A DNA stretch of 5,682 nt from CAZBUH01 sp964495095 (GCA_964495095.1 CAZBUH010000111.1:1-5682); one strand, 5' to 3'; shown: positions 1 to 5,597, counted from the first letter of the stretch. Translations and numbers: made by a program. Notes: generated by a model from the sequence alone, not told the origin.

Positions 1-104
1 AAATGCAGAAAAATTTCCGTGACCGGGCTGAGGACGTCTACAAGGCCATCGCCGCGCTGCTTCTGGAGGAAGGCAAAAAGCAGGAAGAAATTACCGGAAA
101 TTAA
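1..104 (+). CDS. C-terminal end of an unidentified protein (5' end outside window)
   Basis: The reading frame with its first full codon at base 3 stays open to a TAA at 102-104 and gives 33 residues, ending EEGKKQEEITGN. The stretch is rich in Glu, Lys and Arg, with an Ala/Leu-rich centre (YKAIAALLLEE), so it reads as an amphipathic, charged C-terminal helix. The first visible codon is ATG, but no upstream sequence is available to test for a ribosome binding site, so this is most likely the tail of a longer gene rather than a 33-residue peptide. No family is recognisable from so short a piece. No hairpin terminator follows directly; AT-rich sequence begins at once, and the first hairpins in this direction lie near 471-516 and 537-565. 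That the frame is coding rests on composition and on the abrupt change in base composition right after the stop. Confidence 0.5.
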   Translation, partial: MQKNFRDRAEDVYKAIAALLLEEGKKQEEITGN

Positions 105-470
105 AATTCTCTTTATAATAATATATCAAAACTTCCATTTAGCTGATTCCCAGCGCGTTTGCCGCCGACACGTCAACCGCCGAACTGACATACGGCCAGA
201 CGGATAACTCGAACTGGCTGCAGCTGCGCAGCGGCGGCGTGTTCGTCATCGAGAACGCCGACGCTGTCGTGTACGCCGTTGATAACGGCCTCTTCTCCCG
301 GACCTCCGCGACGGCCTTCGCGAATCCATGTGCTGCACGTCGAAACCTGTGAGACCGCGCATGGAAATATCGGCAAGCCGACGGACGTAGTTTTCCACCC
401 AAGCTCCATTTACGGCATCCAGGTCCGTTATTACCGATTCCGACGTGCATCCTTTTTCCATTGTTCAATG
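105..470. other. Gap without an intact gene: AT-rich spacer, then degenerate coding-like DNA
   Basis: Bases 105-142 are strongly AT-rich and include TATAAT at 114-119, but with no good -35 box 17 bases upstream. From 143 to about 460 the sequence becomes GC-rich with a codon-like rhythm. Protein-like segments appear in different frames: a plus-strand piece at 143-352 (separate entry), and a minus-strand frame from an ATG at 459-461 whose first ~47 residues (MEKGCTSESVITDL..., then ENYVRRLADISMRGL) look plausible before it turns into an Arg/Ser-rich run typical of out-of-frame translation. Neither gives a full-length gene with a good start and ribosome binding site. The simplest reading is a scar of one or more decayed genes. 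I could not assign a family to either piece. Confidence 0.45.
143..352 (+). pseudogene. Possible remnant of a secreted protein gene, lacking its start
   Basis: This frame is bounded by a TAG at 140-142 and a TGA at 350-352 and encodes 69 residues with no plausible start codon near its beginning. It opens with LIPSAFAADTSTAEL, which resembles the end of a signal peptide with an AxA cleavage site (AFA followed by AD) and the first mature residues of an exported protein. It continues with hydrophobic/polar alternation suggestive of beta strands (GGVFVIENADAVVYAVDNG). The last ~15 residues (CAARRNL) look out of frame, so real homology may end near base 300. The upstream signal-peptide core is missing and replaced by AT-rich DNA. 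I see no recognisable domain. It could also be chance, because GC-rich DNA often gives protein-like translations. The antisense codons in register also read fluently, which weakens the strand call. Confidence 0.3.
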
Positions 471-516
471 AAAACGCTCCCTTTCCTTCTGTTGTACAGG
501 AATCAGGGGGCGTTTT
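471..516. terminator. Imperfect long hairpin, possible bidirectional terminator
   Basis: Bases 471-481 (AAAACGCTCCC) pair with 506-516 (GGGGGCGTTTT) over 11 pairs with one G-U wobble. Inside this, 483-487 (TTCCT) pairs with 498-502 (AGGAA), so the whole element folds as one long interrupted stem. The AAAA/TTTT ends give a short U-run in either transcript direction. It lies beyond the stronger hairpin at 537-565, so on the minus strand it would be a back-up stop for rsmF; on the plus strand it could end whatever was once transcribed from the left. Confidence 0.45.
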
Positions 517-536
517 GCTAGTTCTTTGGCAGACTG

Positions 537-565
537 AAACGGAGAGGCCGGGCCTCTCCGTTTTT
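537..565. terminator. Strong hairpin terminator between the left region and rsmF
   Basis: A perfect 12-pair stem joins 537-548 (AAACGGAGAGGC) and 552-563 (GCCTCTCCGTTT) with a 3-base loop. On the plus strand it runs into TTTTT at 561-565, the form expected of an intrinsic terminator. On the minus strand it begins one base past the rsmF stop codon (568-566) but is followed only by TTT within the stem and then CAGTCT. It probably ends rsmF transcription and also blocks plus-strand transcription from the left. The plus-strand form is the better match to consensus. Confidence 0.8.
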
Positions 566-1873
566 CTACCATTTTCTGCGCAGTCCTTTCGGGTAATGAT
601 TTTTCAGCGCCCCGTCGGAGCCTTTGGCCCATCCCAGAGAGACGCCGCCGGCTTTTATAAGCGTCCATCCACTGTTATCGCCCTTTATGACGCCGCCTTT
701 TAAATATTCCGCAATCTCCGGCGAGCCCGCAGCAAAGCCGGCCTCGCTGTCACAGCCTCTGAGCCACAGCGCCAGGGCGTGGGCCGGCTCAAAGCGGCCC
801 TTTATGGCTTTTCCCGTCTCAAGGCCCGCCCGCAGGACCTTAAGGCCGCGTATATCCGGCGCCCCCTCAGGCAAAATGCAGATTGACGACATAAATTCCA
901 GAGCTTCGCCTTCCGGCAAAATTATTCCCATATCGCCGCAAAAGGCTTTAAGCTCCGGCGGGAGCTCCGACGTTCTCATTTTTTCAGGCTCTGCGGCGGC
1001 CGCCCCGCTTCTTTTCCGCATTACGGCCGCAAAATGGCCCTCTCCCCTGAGCTTATGTGGCCAAAGGCGGAAGGTTCCGGGAAGTCCCCCCGGCTCAAAC
1101 CAGGGCGCTTCTACTGTTTCAGGCTCCATATCCTGCCTGCGGCTGAGAAATGCGGAGACCGTACCCTCGTTTTCCTCCTGAGAAAACGTGCATGTGGAAT
1201 AGACAAGCCGTCCTCCCGGCTTCAGCGCCTCCGCTGCCGAGAGCAAAATCTCAAGCTGGCGTCTGGCGCACATCTCCACTGTCTCCTGGCTCCAATCAGA
1301 TACCGCCGCTTCCTCTTTTAAGAACATACCCTCTCCGGAACAGGGGGCATCCACAAGCACCCGGTCGAAATATCCCGGAAATTTTTCCGCAATGCGCTGC
1401 GGGTGCTCATTTATTACAAGGACGTTTGAAAGTCCCATGCGCTCGGTATTGCGTGACAGTATTTTGGCCCGTTTGGGATTTATCTCATTTGACACCAGAA
1501 GTCCGCTGTTTTTCATAAGCGCCCCTATCTGGGTGGATTTTCCTCCGGGGGCGGCGCACATATCCAAAACACGCTCCCCCGGCTCCGGGGAAAGCAGCCC
1601 TGCGGGGGCCATCGCGCTCGGCTCCTGGAGGTAGTAAAGCCCCGCATCGTGGAGAGGGCTCAGCCCCGGCCTTGTATCCGGAGCGTAATAATAGCCGTTT
1701 TCCGCCCAGGGCACCGGCTCCAGCCCAAACTCCGCAAGCTCCGGGGGAGCATCGCCTTTCAGAGGGTTTATCCGAAGGCCCACATACCGCTTCCGGCTGT
1801 ACGCCGCCATAAAGGCCCCAAATTCGTCGCCCAGCATTCGCTCCATTTTTTCACTGAAACCCTCCGGCAGCAT
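566..1873 (-). CDS. rsmF: 16S rRNA m5C methyltransferase, RsmF/YebU type (NOL1/NOP2/Sun family)
   Basis: The 435-residue product is an S-adenosylmethionine-dependent RNA cytosine-C5 methyltransferase acting on 16S rRNA in the cytoplasm. The SAM-binding motif I is LDMCAAPGGK at residues 103-112, with an acidic residue in SNEINPKR (E130). Motif IV is DAPCSGEGMF from residue 175 with the conserved Cys178, and motif VI is STCTF with the nucleophile Cys228. The C-terminal part, ending HYPKGLRRKW, matches the PUA-like/RsmF C-terminal region that separates this type from RsmB. Length is near the usual ~450-480 residues. The ATG start has a GGAGG at 1881-1885, 7 bases upstream. It is transcribed alone, divergent from ung, from a promoter at 1900-1928. 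The exact target is uncertain: E. coli RsmF modifies C1407, Enterococcus EfmM C1404 and Thermus RsmF several sites, so residue specificity should not be assumed. Confidence 0.92.
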   Translation of the reverse strand: MLPEGFSEKMERMLGDEFGAFMAAYSRKRYVGLRINPLKGDAPPELAEFGLEPVPWAENGYYYAPDTRPGLSPLHDAGLYYLQEPSAMAPAGLLSPEPGERVLDMCAAPGGKSTQIGALMKNSGLLVSNEINPKRAKILSRNTERMGLSNVLVINEHPQRIAEKFPGYFDRVLVDAPCSGEGMFLKEEAAVSDWSQETVEMCARRQLEILLSAAEALKPGGRLVYSTCTFSQEENEGTVSAFLSRRQDMEPETVEAPWFEPGGLPGTFRLWPHKLRGEGHFAAVMRKRSGAAAAEPEKMRTSELPPELKAFCGDMGIILPEGEALEFMSSICILPEGAPDIRGLKVLRAGLETGKAIKGRFEPAHALALWLRGCDSEAGFAAGSPEIAEYLKGGVIKGDNSGWTLIKAGGVSLGWAKGSDGALKNHYPKGLRRKW

Positions 1874-1899
1874 CCCGGCACCTCCAAAATTTTTCTTCC

Positions 1900-1928
1900 A
1901 TTATAATTCATATATGATAAAATGACAA
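1900..1928 (-). promoter_or_regulatory. Sigma-A-type promoter of rsmF
   Basis: Read on the minus strand, a -35 box TTGTCA (1928-1923) is followed after exactly 17 bases by a perfect -10 box TATAAT (1905-1900). Transcription would start near 1893, about 20 bases before the ATG and just upstream of the GGAGG at 1885-1881. The -10 lies within the palindrome ATTATAAT (1900-1907), so the plus strand also carries TATAAT at 1902-1907, but no convincing -35 accompanies it. The ung promoter is therefore unresolved; a weak plus-strand -10 alternative is TATGAT at 1913-1918. Confidence 0.75.
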
Positions 1929-1930
1929 TC

Positions 1931-1936
1931 GGTGAT
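1931..1936 (+). promoter_or_regulatory. Ribosome binding site deciding the ung start
   Basis: GGTGAT matches the 3' part of the AGGAGGTGATC anti-16S consensus and sits 4 bases before the ATG at 1941. An in-frame GTG at 1932-1934 would extend the protein by three residues, but it lies inside this binding site and has none of its own, so the ATG is preferred. Confidence 0.6.
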
Positions 1937-1940
1937 AAAA

Positions 1941-2609
1941 ATGGACATAAAAAATTTAGGCCCATGGCTCCCGCTCCTGAAAGCGGAAACGGACAAGGAA
2001 TATTTTAAAACTCTCTCGGAAAATGTGGACGGCGCACGCCTGTCCGGAGAGGTCTATCCGCCGGCGGGTCTTATGTTCAGCGCATTTTCAGCAACGCCTC
2101 CGGAAAAAGTAAAGGCCGTAATCCTGGGCCAGGACCCATATCACGAGCCGGGGCAGGCTATGGGGCTTGCTTTTTCCGTCCCGGACGGCGTGCCTCTGCC
2201 GCCGTCGCTTAAAAATATCTTCAAAGAGCTCGGGAGTGATATGGGAGCTTCCCCACCCTCATCCGGAAATCTTACAAAATGGGCAAAGCAGGGCGTTTTC
2301 CTGCTGAACACCGTTTTGACGGTTGAACGGGGCCGCGCAAACAGCCACGCCAAATTCGGCTGGCAGAAATTCACCGACGCGGTCATCACCGCAACCGCCG
2401 GGCTTTCCCAGCCTATCGCCTATATTCTCTGGGGCACCCAGGCGTGGAAAAAAGCTTCGCTTATCGAAAACAGGGCTTATCCCACTTTGATAATACGGGA
2501 CGTACACCCAAGCCCCCTTTCGGCATATCGCGGCTTTTTCGGCTCCCGGCCTTTTTCCCGTGTAAATGATTTTCTCGCGTCAAACGGATGTGGGGTCATC
2601 GATTGGTAG
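1941..2609 (+). CDS. ung: Uracil-DNA glycosylase, family 1
   Basis: This 222-residue enzyme removes uracil from DNA (from dUTP incorporation or cytosine deamination) by cleaving the N-glycosidic bond, starting base excision repair. All family-1 motifs are present and almost in register with E. coli Ung. GQDPYH carries the catalytic Asp65 (E. coli D64); GLAFSV holds Phe78, which stacks on uracil; GVFLLNTVLTV holds Asn123, which reads the base; and HPSPLSAYRGFFG holds His189 (E. coli H187) and the DNA-intercalation loop with Tyr at the position after Ala. The PPS segment (residues 86-88) is also present. The C-terminus GVIDW is family-typical and length is normal. The gene diverges from rsmF and converges with tmcAL, leaving only 2 bases between stop codons and no hairpin terminator, so its transcript probably extends antisense into tmcAL. 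Its promoter is not clear. Confidence 0.96.
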   Translation: MDIKNLGPWLPLLKAETDKEYFKTLSENVDGARLSGEVYPPAGLMFSAFSATPPEKVKAVILGQDPYHEPGQAMGLAFSVPDGVPLPPSLKNIFKELGSDMGASPPSSGNLTKWAKQGVFLLNTVLTVERGRANSHAKFGWQKFTDAVITATAGLSQPIAYILWGTQAWKKASLIENRAYPTLIIRDVHPSPLSAYRGFFGSRPFSRVNDFLASNGCGVIDW

Positions 2610-2611
2610 GC

Positions 2612-3811
2612 TCAAAATACCCTGATTGGACTTGTGGTCCATTCAAGCCCGCCGAGACGCATATTCTTATTCGGATAAGCGAGAGAATACAAATCCGTGG
2701 CTCTGGCCTCAAGCTCAAACAGCGTGAGCGCTTCGCCGCCTAAGTCCTTTACTGCGGCAGGCTTCGTTATAAGAGGTATGCCGGCTGTCCCGGACATCTC
2801 CTTTAACAGCTGCTGGCCTTTTCTGTTAAAGGCCAGTACGCGGCCGTAAGGCGGTGATTTTCTGGATTTGCCCTTTTCAATGCCCAGATAAGCCCCCATA
2901 AGCATACGGCGTATCCGCGACTCGGTGTAACGCTTTGTTTTCGCGGCGGATATTATCTCCGATACTCCCGGCTCAAAGGCCGCAAAGCGCCTTACTCTCT
3001 GCTCAAGTCCCTCGGCGGAGCCGGGCAGAAGCTTGTATTTTTCCTCCGGCAGCGTCCGCAGGCAGGCCAGCATCGGGCCCTCCATATCTGCGGCGGTCAC
3101 AGGGCCGCGCCCCGCCTGCAATTCCCTTATAATTATATCCGCCGATTCCTGAGGCATATAATTTTCGGGTATGATGCCGGCCCGCAGCATACGGCGTATA
3201 TCCGTGGCGGCGGCGGAGGCGTTTCCCGTCTCTCTGCCCCGATGCGGAATGTCACGGGTCACCGTCATGGGCACTATATCTGAACCCAGACGCTTTAACG
3301 CGGCTATGTACTCGATTCCCAGCAGGTTGTTGGGATAGCTTAAAAGCTCCGCTTTCTTCCCAACTATTTTCTCTGCGGCCCGCTGTCTCGCCGCAGGATA
3401 TGAAATGCCAAGGGACAGCTCCTTTTTTATAAGCGCATTTATCTCCTGCATTTCAAGGCAGCGGGCCACCTCGGCAATATCGCCCACATCCCCGTTCTCA
3501 CTGCCGAAAGACAGATGCGTTACGCTCCCAAGACTATTGAGCAGCGCCGCCCCGCCCATAGCGAAATCCCCTGCGGCAGAAACGGCATACGGCACCGGAA
3601 GCTCCAATACCAGATCGGCGCCGCATCTTACGGCTGCCTCTGCCCTGGAGTGTTTATTGAATATTGCAGGCTCACCGCGCTGTACAAAATTTCCGCTCAT
3701 AACGCAGACTATGCCCGTATCCTGCCCCAGGGCCTCCCTGGTTTTGGCGATATGGCGCATATGCCCGTTGTGAAAAGGGTTGTATTCTGATATTATCCCG
3801 GCTATTTTCAA
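2612..3811 (-). CDS. tmcAL: tRNA(Met) cytidine acetate ligase TmcAL (YlbM family)
   Basis: The 399-residue product uses ATP and acetate to form acetyl-AMP and then acetylates the wobble cytidine (ac4C34) of elongator tRNA-Met, sharpening AUG decoding. It is the Firmicutes counterpart of TmcA, which uses acetyl-CoA. The N-terminus MKIAGIISEYNPFHNGH matches the family exactly and contains the HxGH nucleotidyltransferase motif (residues 14-17). Further family blocks are SGNFVQRGEPAIFNKHSRAE (39-58), YPNNLLGIEYIAAL (159-172), an ATDIRRML block near 202-209, and TESRIRRMLM (296-305). Length is typical (~390-415). The start codon is TTG at 3811-3809, chosen because the family N-terminus begins there and an AGGAGG at 3820-3825 lies 8 bases upstream. 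It is divergent from ackA. No terminator separates its 3' end from ung. Confidence 0.95.
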   Translation of the reverse strand: MKIAGIISEYNPFHNGHMRHIAKTREALGQDTGIVCVMSGNFVQRGEPAIFNKHSRAEAAVRCGADLVLELPVPYAVSAAGDFAMGGAALLNSLGSVTHLSFGSENGDVGDIAEVARCLEMQEINALIKKELSLGISYPAARQRAAEKIVGKKAELLSYPNNLLGIEYIAALKRLGSDIVPMTVTRDIPHRGRETGNASAAATDIRRMLRAGIIPENYMPQESADIIIRELQAGRGPVTAADMEGPMLACLRTLPEEKYKLLPGSAEGLEQRVRRFAAFEPGVSEIISAAKTKRYTESRIRRMLMGAYLGIEKGKSRKSPPYGRVLAFNRKGQQLLKEMSGTAGIPLITKPAAVKDLGGEALTLFELEARATDLYSLAYPNKNMRLGGLEWTTSPIRVF

Positions 3812-3819
3812 AGTTTTCG

Positions 3820-3825
3820 CCTCCT
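3820..3825 (-). promoter_or_regulatory. Ribosome binding site fixing the TTG start of tmcAL
   Basis: On the minus strand a perfect AGGAGG lies 8 bases before TTG at 3811-3809. No ATG or GTG is available in frame at the expected N-terminus. The consensus site may compensate for the weak start codon. Confidence 0.8.
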
Positions 3826-3839
3826 GCAGAGAAAAACTA

Positions 3840-3868
3840 TTGTTATCTACGGAAATTTGTATTAAAAT
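3840..3868 (+). promoter_or_regulatory. Candidate sigma-A-type promoter for ackA
   Basis: TTGTTA (3840-3845), 17 bases, then TAAAAT (3863-3868): 4/6 and 5/6 matches to consensus. Transcription would start near 3875 and leave a leader of about 60 bases before the ATG at 3938. A second, perfect -10 box TATAAT lies at 3888-3893 and would give a shorter leader, but it lacks a good -35 at normal spacing. Either or both could be used. The AT-rich surroundings make chance matches likely. Confidence 0.5.
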
Positions 3869-3883
3869 AATTTAAGTATATCT

Positions 3884-3912
3884 ATTTTATAATCAGCGCG
3901 CATTTATATCAA
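3884..3912 (-). promoter_or_regulatory. Candidate sigma-A-type promoter for tmcAL
   Basis: On the minus strand TTGATA (3912-3907), a 17-base spacer, then TAAAAT (3889-3884): 5/6 matches for each box. Transcription would begin near 3877 and give a leader of about 65 bases before the TTG start. It overlaps the TATAAT candidate for ackA at 3888-3893 and faces the ackA promoter at 3840-3868. Confidence 0.55.
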
Positions 3913-3922
3913 GAATTTTTTT

Positions 3923-3928
3923 GGAAGG
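3923..3928 (+). promoter_or_regulatory. Ribosome binding site deciding the ackA start
   Basis: GGAAGG lies 9 bases before the ATG at 3938-3940 and directly abuts an in-frame ATG at 3929-3931, leaving no spacing for that upstream start. The downstream ATG also gives the family-standard N-terminus MKVLVINAGSSS. Confidence 0.75.
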
Positions 3929-3937
3929 ATGATAATA

Positions 3938-5131
3938 ATGAAGGTACTGGTAATCAACGCCGGCAGCTCATCGCTCAAGTATCAGCTGATGGATCCCGAC
4001 ACCAACACTGTTTTTGCAAAGGGTCTCTGTGAGCGCATAGGCATAGACGGCCGTCTTACCCACAAGATTCCCGAGAAGGGCTATAATGAGACCTTTGAGA
4101 TTCCCATGCCCACCCATGCGGAGGCTATTCAGGCCGTTATAGACGCTCTCTTAAGCCCGGAGCACGGCGTTATAAAGAGCGCAGACGAGATAGACGCAGT
4201 GGGCCACCGCGTTGTCCACGGCGGCGAGGCGTTTGCCGAGTCTGTTAAGATCGACGATAAGGTCATGGCCGCCATTGAGGAGTGCAATCCCCTGGCGCCT
4301 CTCCACAATCCCGCAAATATTATCGGCATCAGGGCCTGCCAGAAGGTTATGCCCAACACCCCCATGGTGGCCGTATTTGATACAGCGTTCCATCAGACCA
4401 TGCCCCCTGTGGCATACACCTACGCGCTCCCCAAAGAATACTATGAGAAGGACAAGGTCCGCCGCTACGGTTTCCACGGCACCTCTCACCGCTATGTAAC
4501 TCAGCGTGCAGCCGCTATGCTCGGCAAGCCCATTGAGGAGCTGAAGCTTATATCCTGCCATCTTGGAAACGGCTCCTCCATCACCGCTGTGAATAAGGGC
4601 AAGTCTGTTGACACCTCCATGGGCTTCACCCCGCTGGCCGGTCTTCCCATGGGTACCCGTTCCGGAGACCTTGACGCCGGTATTCTGGAGTATCTTATGA
4701 ACAGATATAATCTGAACATCACCGAGATGGTGAGCATCCTCAACAAAAAGTCCGGTGTGCTGGGCGTTTCCGGCGTGTCCTCCGATTTCCGTGATTTGGA
4801 CAACGCTGCCGCCGGAGGCAACAAGGATGCCGAACTTGCCGTAAAGATGTTTGAGTATGGCGTTAAGAAGTACATAGGCGCATACGCCGCCGCCATGGGC
4901 GGAGCCGACGCTATCATCTTCACTGCCGGTATCGGTGAGAACTCCGCCGACATGCGTGTAAATATTGTCGAGGGGCTCGAGTATATGGGCGTTAAGATCG
5001 ACGCTGAAAAGAACAACTGCCGCGGCAAGGAGATCGATGTCTCCGCAGCCGGCTCCAAGGTCCATATCCTTGTAATCCCCACAGATGAGGAGCTCATGAT
5101 AGCCAAGGACACCCAGGCCCTGGTAAAATAA
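3938..5131 (+). CDS. ackA: Acetate kinase
   Basis: The 397-residue cytoplasmic enzyme interconverts acetyl phosphate + ADP with acetate + ATP. In fermenting anaerobes this is the last, ATP-yielding step of acetate formation. It belongs to the ASKHA fold. With the start used here, the catalytic residues fall on the same numbers as in Methanosarcina thermophila AckA: Asn7 in VINAGSSSLK, Arg91 in GHRVVHGG, His123 in PLHNPAN, Asp148 in VFDTAFH, His180 in YGFHGTSHRYV, Arg241 in MGTRSGDLD, and Glu384 in PTDEELMIA. The adenosine-binding segment TAGIGENS is also present. Length is standard. Codon use (many AAG and CAG, GGC, ATC) looks more biased than in tmcAL or ung, fitting high expression. It is single-gene by layout: divergent from tmcAL and closed by a strong terminator 15 bases past the stop. 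No pta is in the window. Confidence 0.98.
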   Translation: MKVLVINAGSSSLKYQLMDPDTNTVFAKGLCERIGIDGRLTHKIPEKGYNETFEIPMPTHAEAIQAVIDALLSPEHGVIKSADEIDAVGHRVVHGGEAFAESVKIDDKVMAAIEECNPLAPLHNPANIIGIRACQKVMPNTPMVAVFDTAFHQTMPPVAYTYALPKEYYEKDKVRRYGFHGTSHRYVTQRAAAMLGKPIEELKLISCHLGNGSSITAVNKGKSVDTSMGFTPLAGLPMGTRSGDLDAGILEYLMNRYNLNITEMVSILNKKSGVLGVSGVSSDFRDLDNAAAGGNKDAELAVKMFEYGVKKYIGAYAAAMGGADAIIFTAGIGENSADMRVNIVEGLEYMGVKIDAEKNNCRGKEIDVSAAGSKVHILVIPTDEELMIAKDTQALVK

Positions 5132-5146
5132 GCAATATGTAAACTT

Positions 5147-5185
5147 ACGCCGTATGGCCGTATACTTGGCCATACGGCGTTTTTT
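5147..5185 (+). terminator. Intrinsic terminator of ackA
   Basis: A perfect 13-pair GC-rich stem (5147-5159 ACGCCGTATGGCC with 5168-5180) and an 8-base loop are followed by a run of six T ending at 5185. It starts 15 bases after the ackA stop codon. On the minus strand the hairpin lacks a U-run. Confidence 0.95.
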
Positions 5186-5543
5186 ATGTTATCACCGGTA
5201 AATACAGTCAAATCCTGATAAATGCGGATTTTTCGGACAGTTAGTCGCACAAGGTTAATTTTAGCATAATGCCCCGGAAATGGGGAAATGACAATGGGAG
5301 GAGCACGCTTCCCCGCCCTGCGCCGCAAAAAATATTCCTTATCGATCGGTTTGCAGACCGTAATCAGCTTATCTGATACCTTTATGTCCCTGCTCCGCTC
5401 CTGTGGTGTCAAACAGTCTTTCTCTGACTCTGGCGTCCATATGACAACACCATGGCAGAAGTCATATTTAAAAAGGAAGAAGCCTGCCGCCGGTTATTAT
5501 TACTGTCAAAATGAAAGAGCAAATCATTGCAATACTTACAGAT
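5186..5543. other. Gap between ackA terminator and tRNA-Pro terminator; no convincing gene
   Basis: Open frames crossing this stretch (for example 5288-5545 on plus, and the upstream part of a minus-strand frame starting with TTG at 5412) have no ribosome binding site, unusual composition and no recognisable domain, so I do not call them. A weak plus-strand -10-like CATAAT at 5265-5270 has no good -35. The main structure is a set of inverted repeats between 5272 and 5411 (separate entry). The rest, including 5413-5543, shows nothing I can name. Confidence 0.5.
5289..5411. ncRNA. Possible structured RNA element, unassigned
   Basis: The ends pair in three segments: 5289-5293 (TGACA) with 5407-5411 (TGTCA), 5297-5300 (GGAG) with 5398-5401 (CTCC), and 5301-5305 (GAGCA) with 5391-5395 (TGCTC), giving 14 Watson-Crick pairs interrupted by a small internal loop and a 2-base bulge. 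Inside are two adjacent small hairpins, CGGTT/GACCG at 5347-5360 (with a T-G wobble) and ATCAG/CTGAT at 5363-5377. Just upstream, GGGG at 5282-5285 can pair either with CCCC at 5272-5275 or, as GGGGAA, with TTCCCC at 5309-5314. I recognise no known riboswitch or RNA family. Strand, promoter and end are unknown, and some pairing is expected by chance. Confidence 0.2.
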
Positions 5544-5593
5544 AAAAAGCAGCTCTGCTTTTCGAATGTTTTTATCGAAAAGCAGAGCTGCTT
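5544..5593 (-). terminator. Intrinsic terminator of tRNA-Pro
   Basis: A perfect 19-pair inverted repeat (5547-5565 with 5575-5593) and 9-base loop start 4 bases past the encoded CCA end. On the minus strand the stem ends in GCTTTTT (bases 5550-5544 of the plus strand), giving a U-run of five. On the plus strand it is followed by CACATGG, so it acts in the tRNA direction. The position shows that no further tRNA follows in this transcript. Confidence 0.9.
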
Positions 5594-5597
5594 CACA

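Noticed and set aside
139..468. Minus-strand frames (109, 78 and 71 codons) over the left gap as real genes
   Set aside because: None has a good ribosome binding site or a consistent protein-like composition throughout; treated only as possible remnants.
624..1181. Plus-strand frame of 185 codons opposite rsmF
   Set aside because: Its Pro/Ser/Arg-rich translation is a shadow of the rsmF codons; the minus-strand gene has all family motifs.
1932..1940. GTG as the ung start
   Set aside because: The GTG is part of the GGTGAT ribosome binding site used by the ATG at 1941.
3929..3937. Upstream ATG as the ackA start (adds MII)
   Set aside because: It directly abuts the GGAAGG ribosome binding site; the ATG at 3938 has proper spacing and the standard N-terminus.
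4151..5173. Long minus-strand open frame (340 codons) opposite ackA
   Set aside because: It lies almost wholly antisense to an unmistakable ackA, has His/Gly/Leu-rich composition typical of antisense reading of GC-biased codons, and has no recognised domain.
4501..5412. Second minus-strand frame (303 codons) opposite ackA and extending into the gap
   Set aside because: It starts with TTG without a ribosome binding site, is basic and domain-free in its non-overlapping part, and the rest is antisense to ackA.
5288..5545. Plus-strand frame of 85 codons in the right gap
   Set aside because: It has mixed composition and no recognisable domain, and it runs into the tRNA terminator stem.
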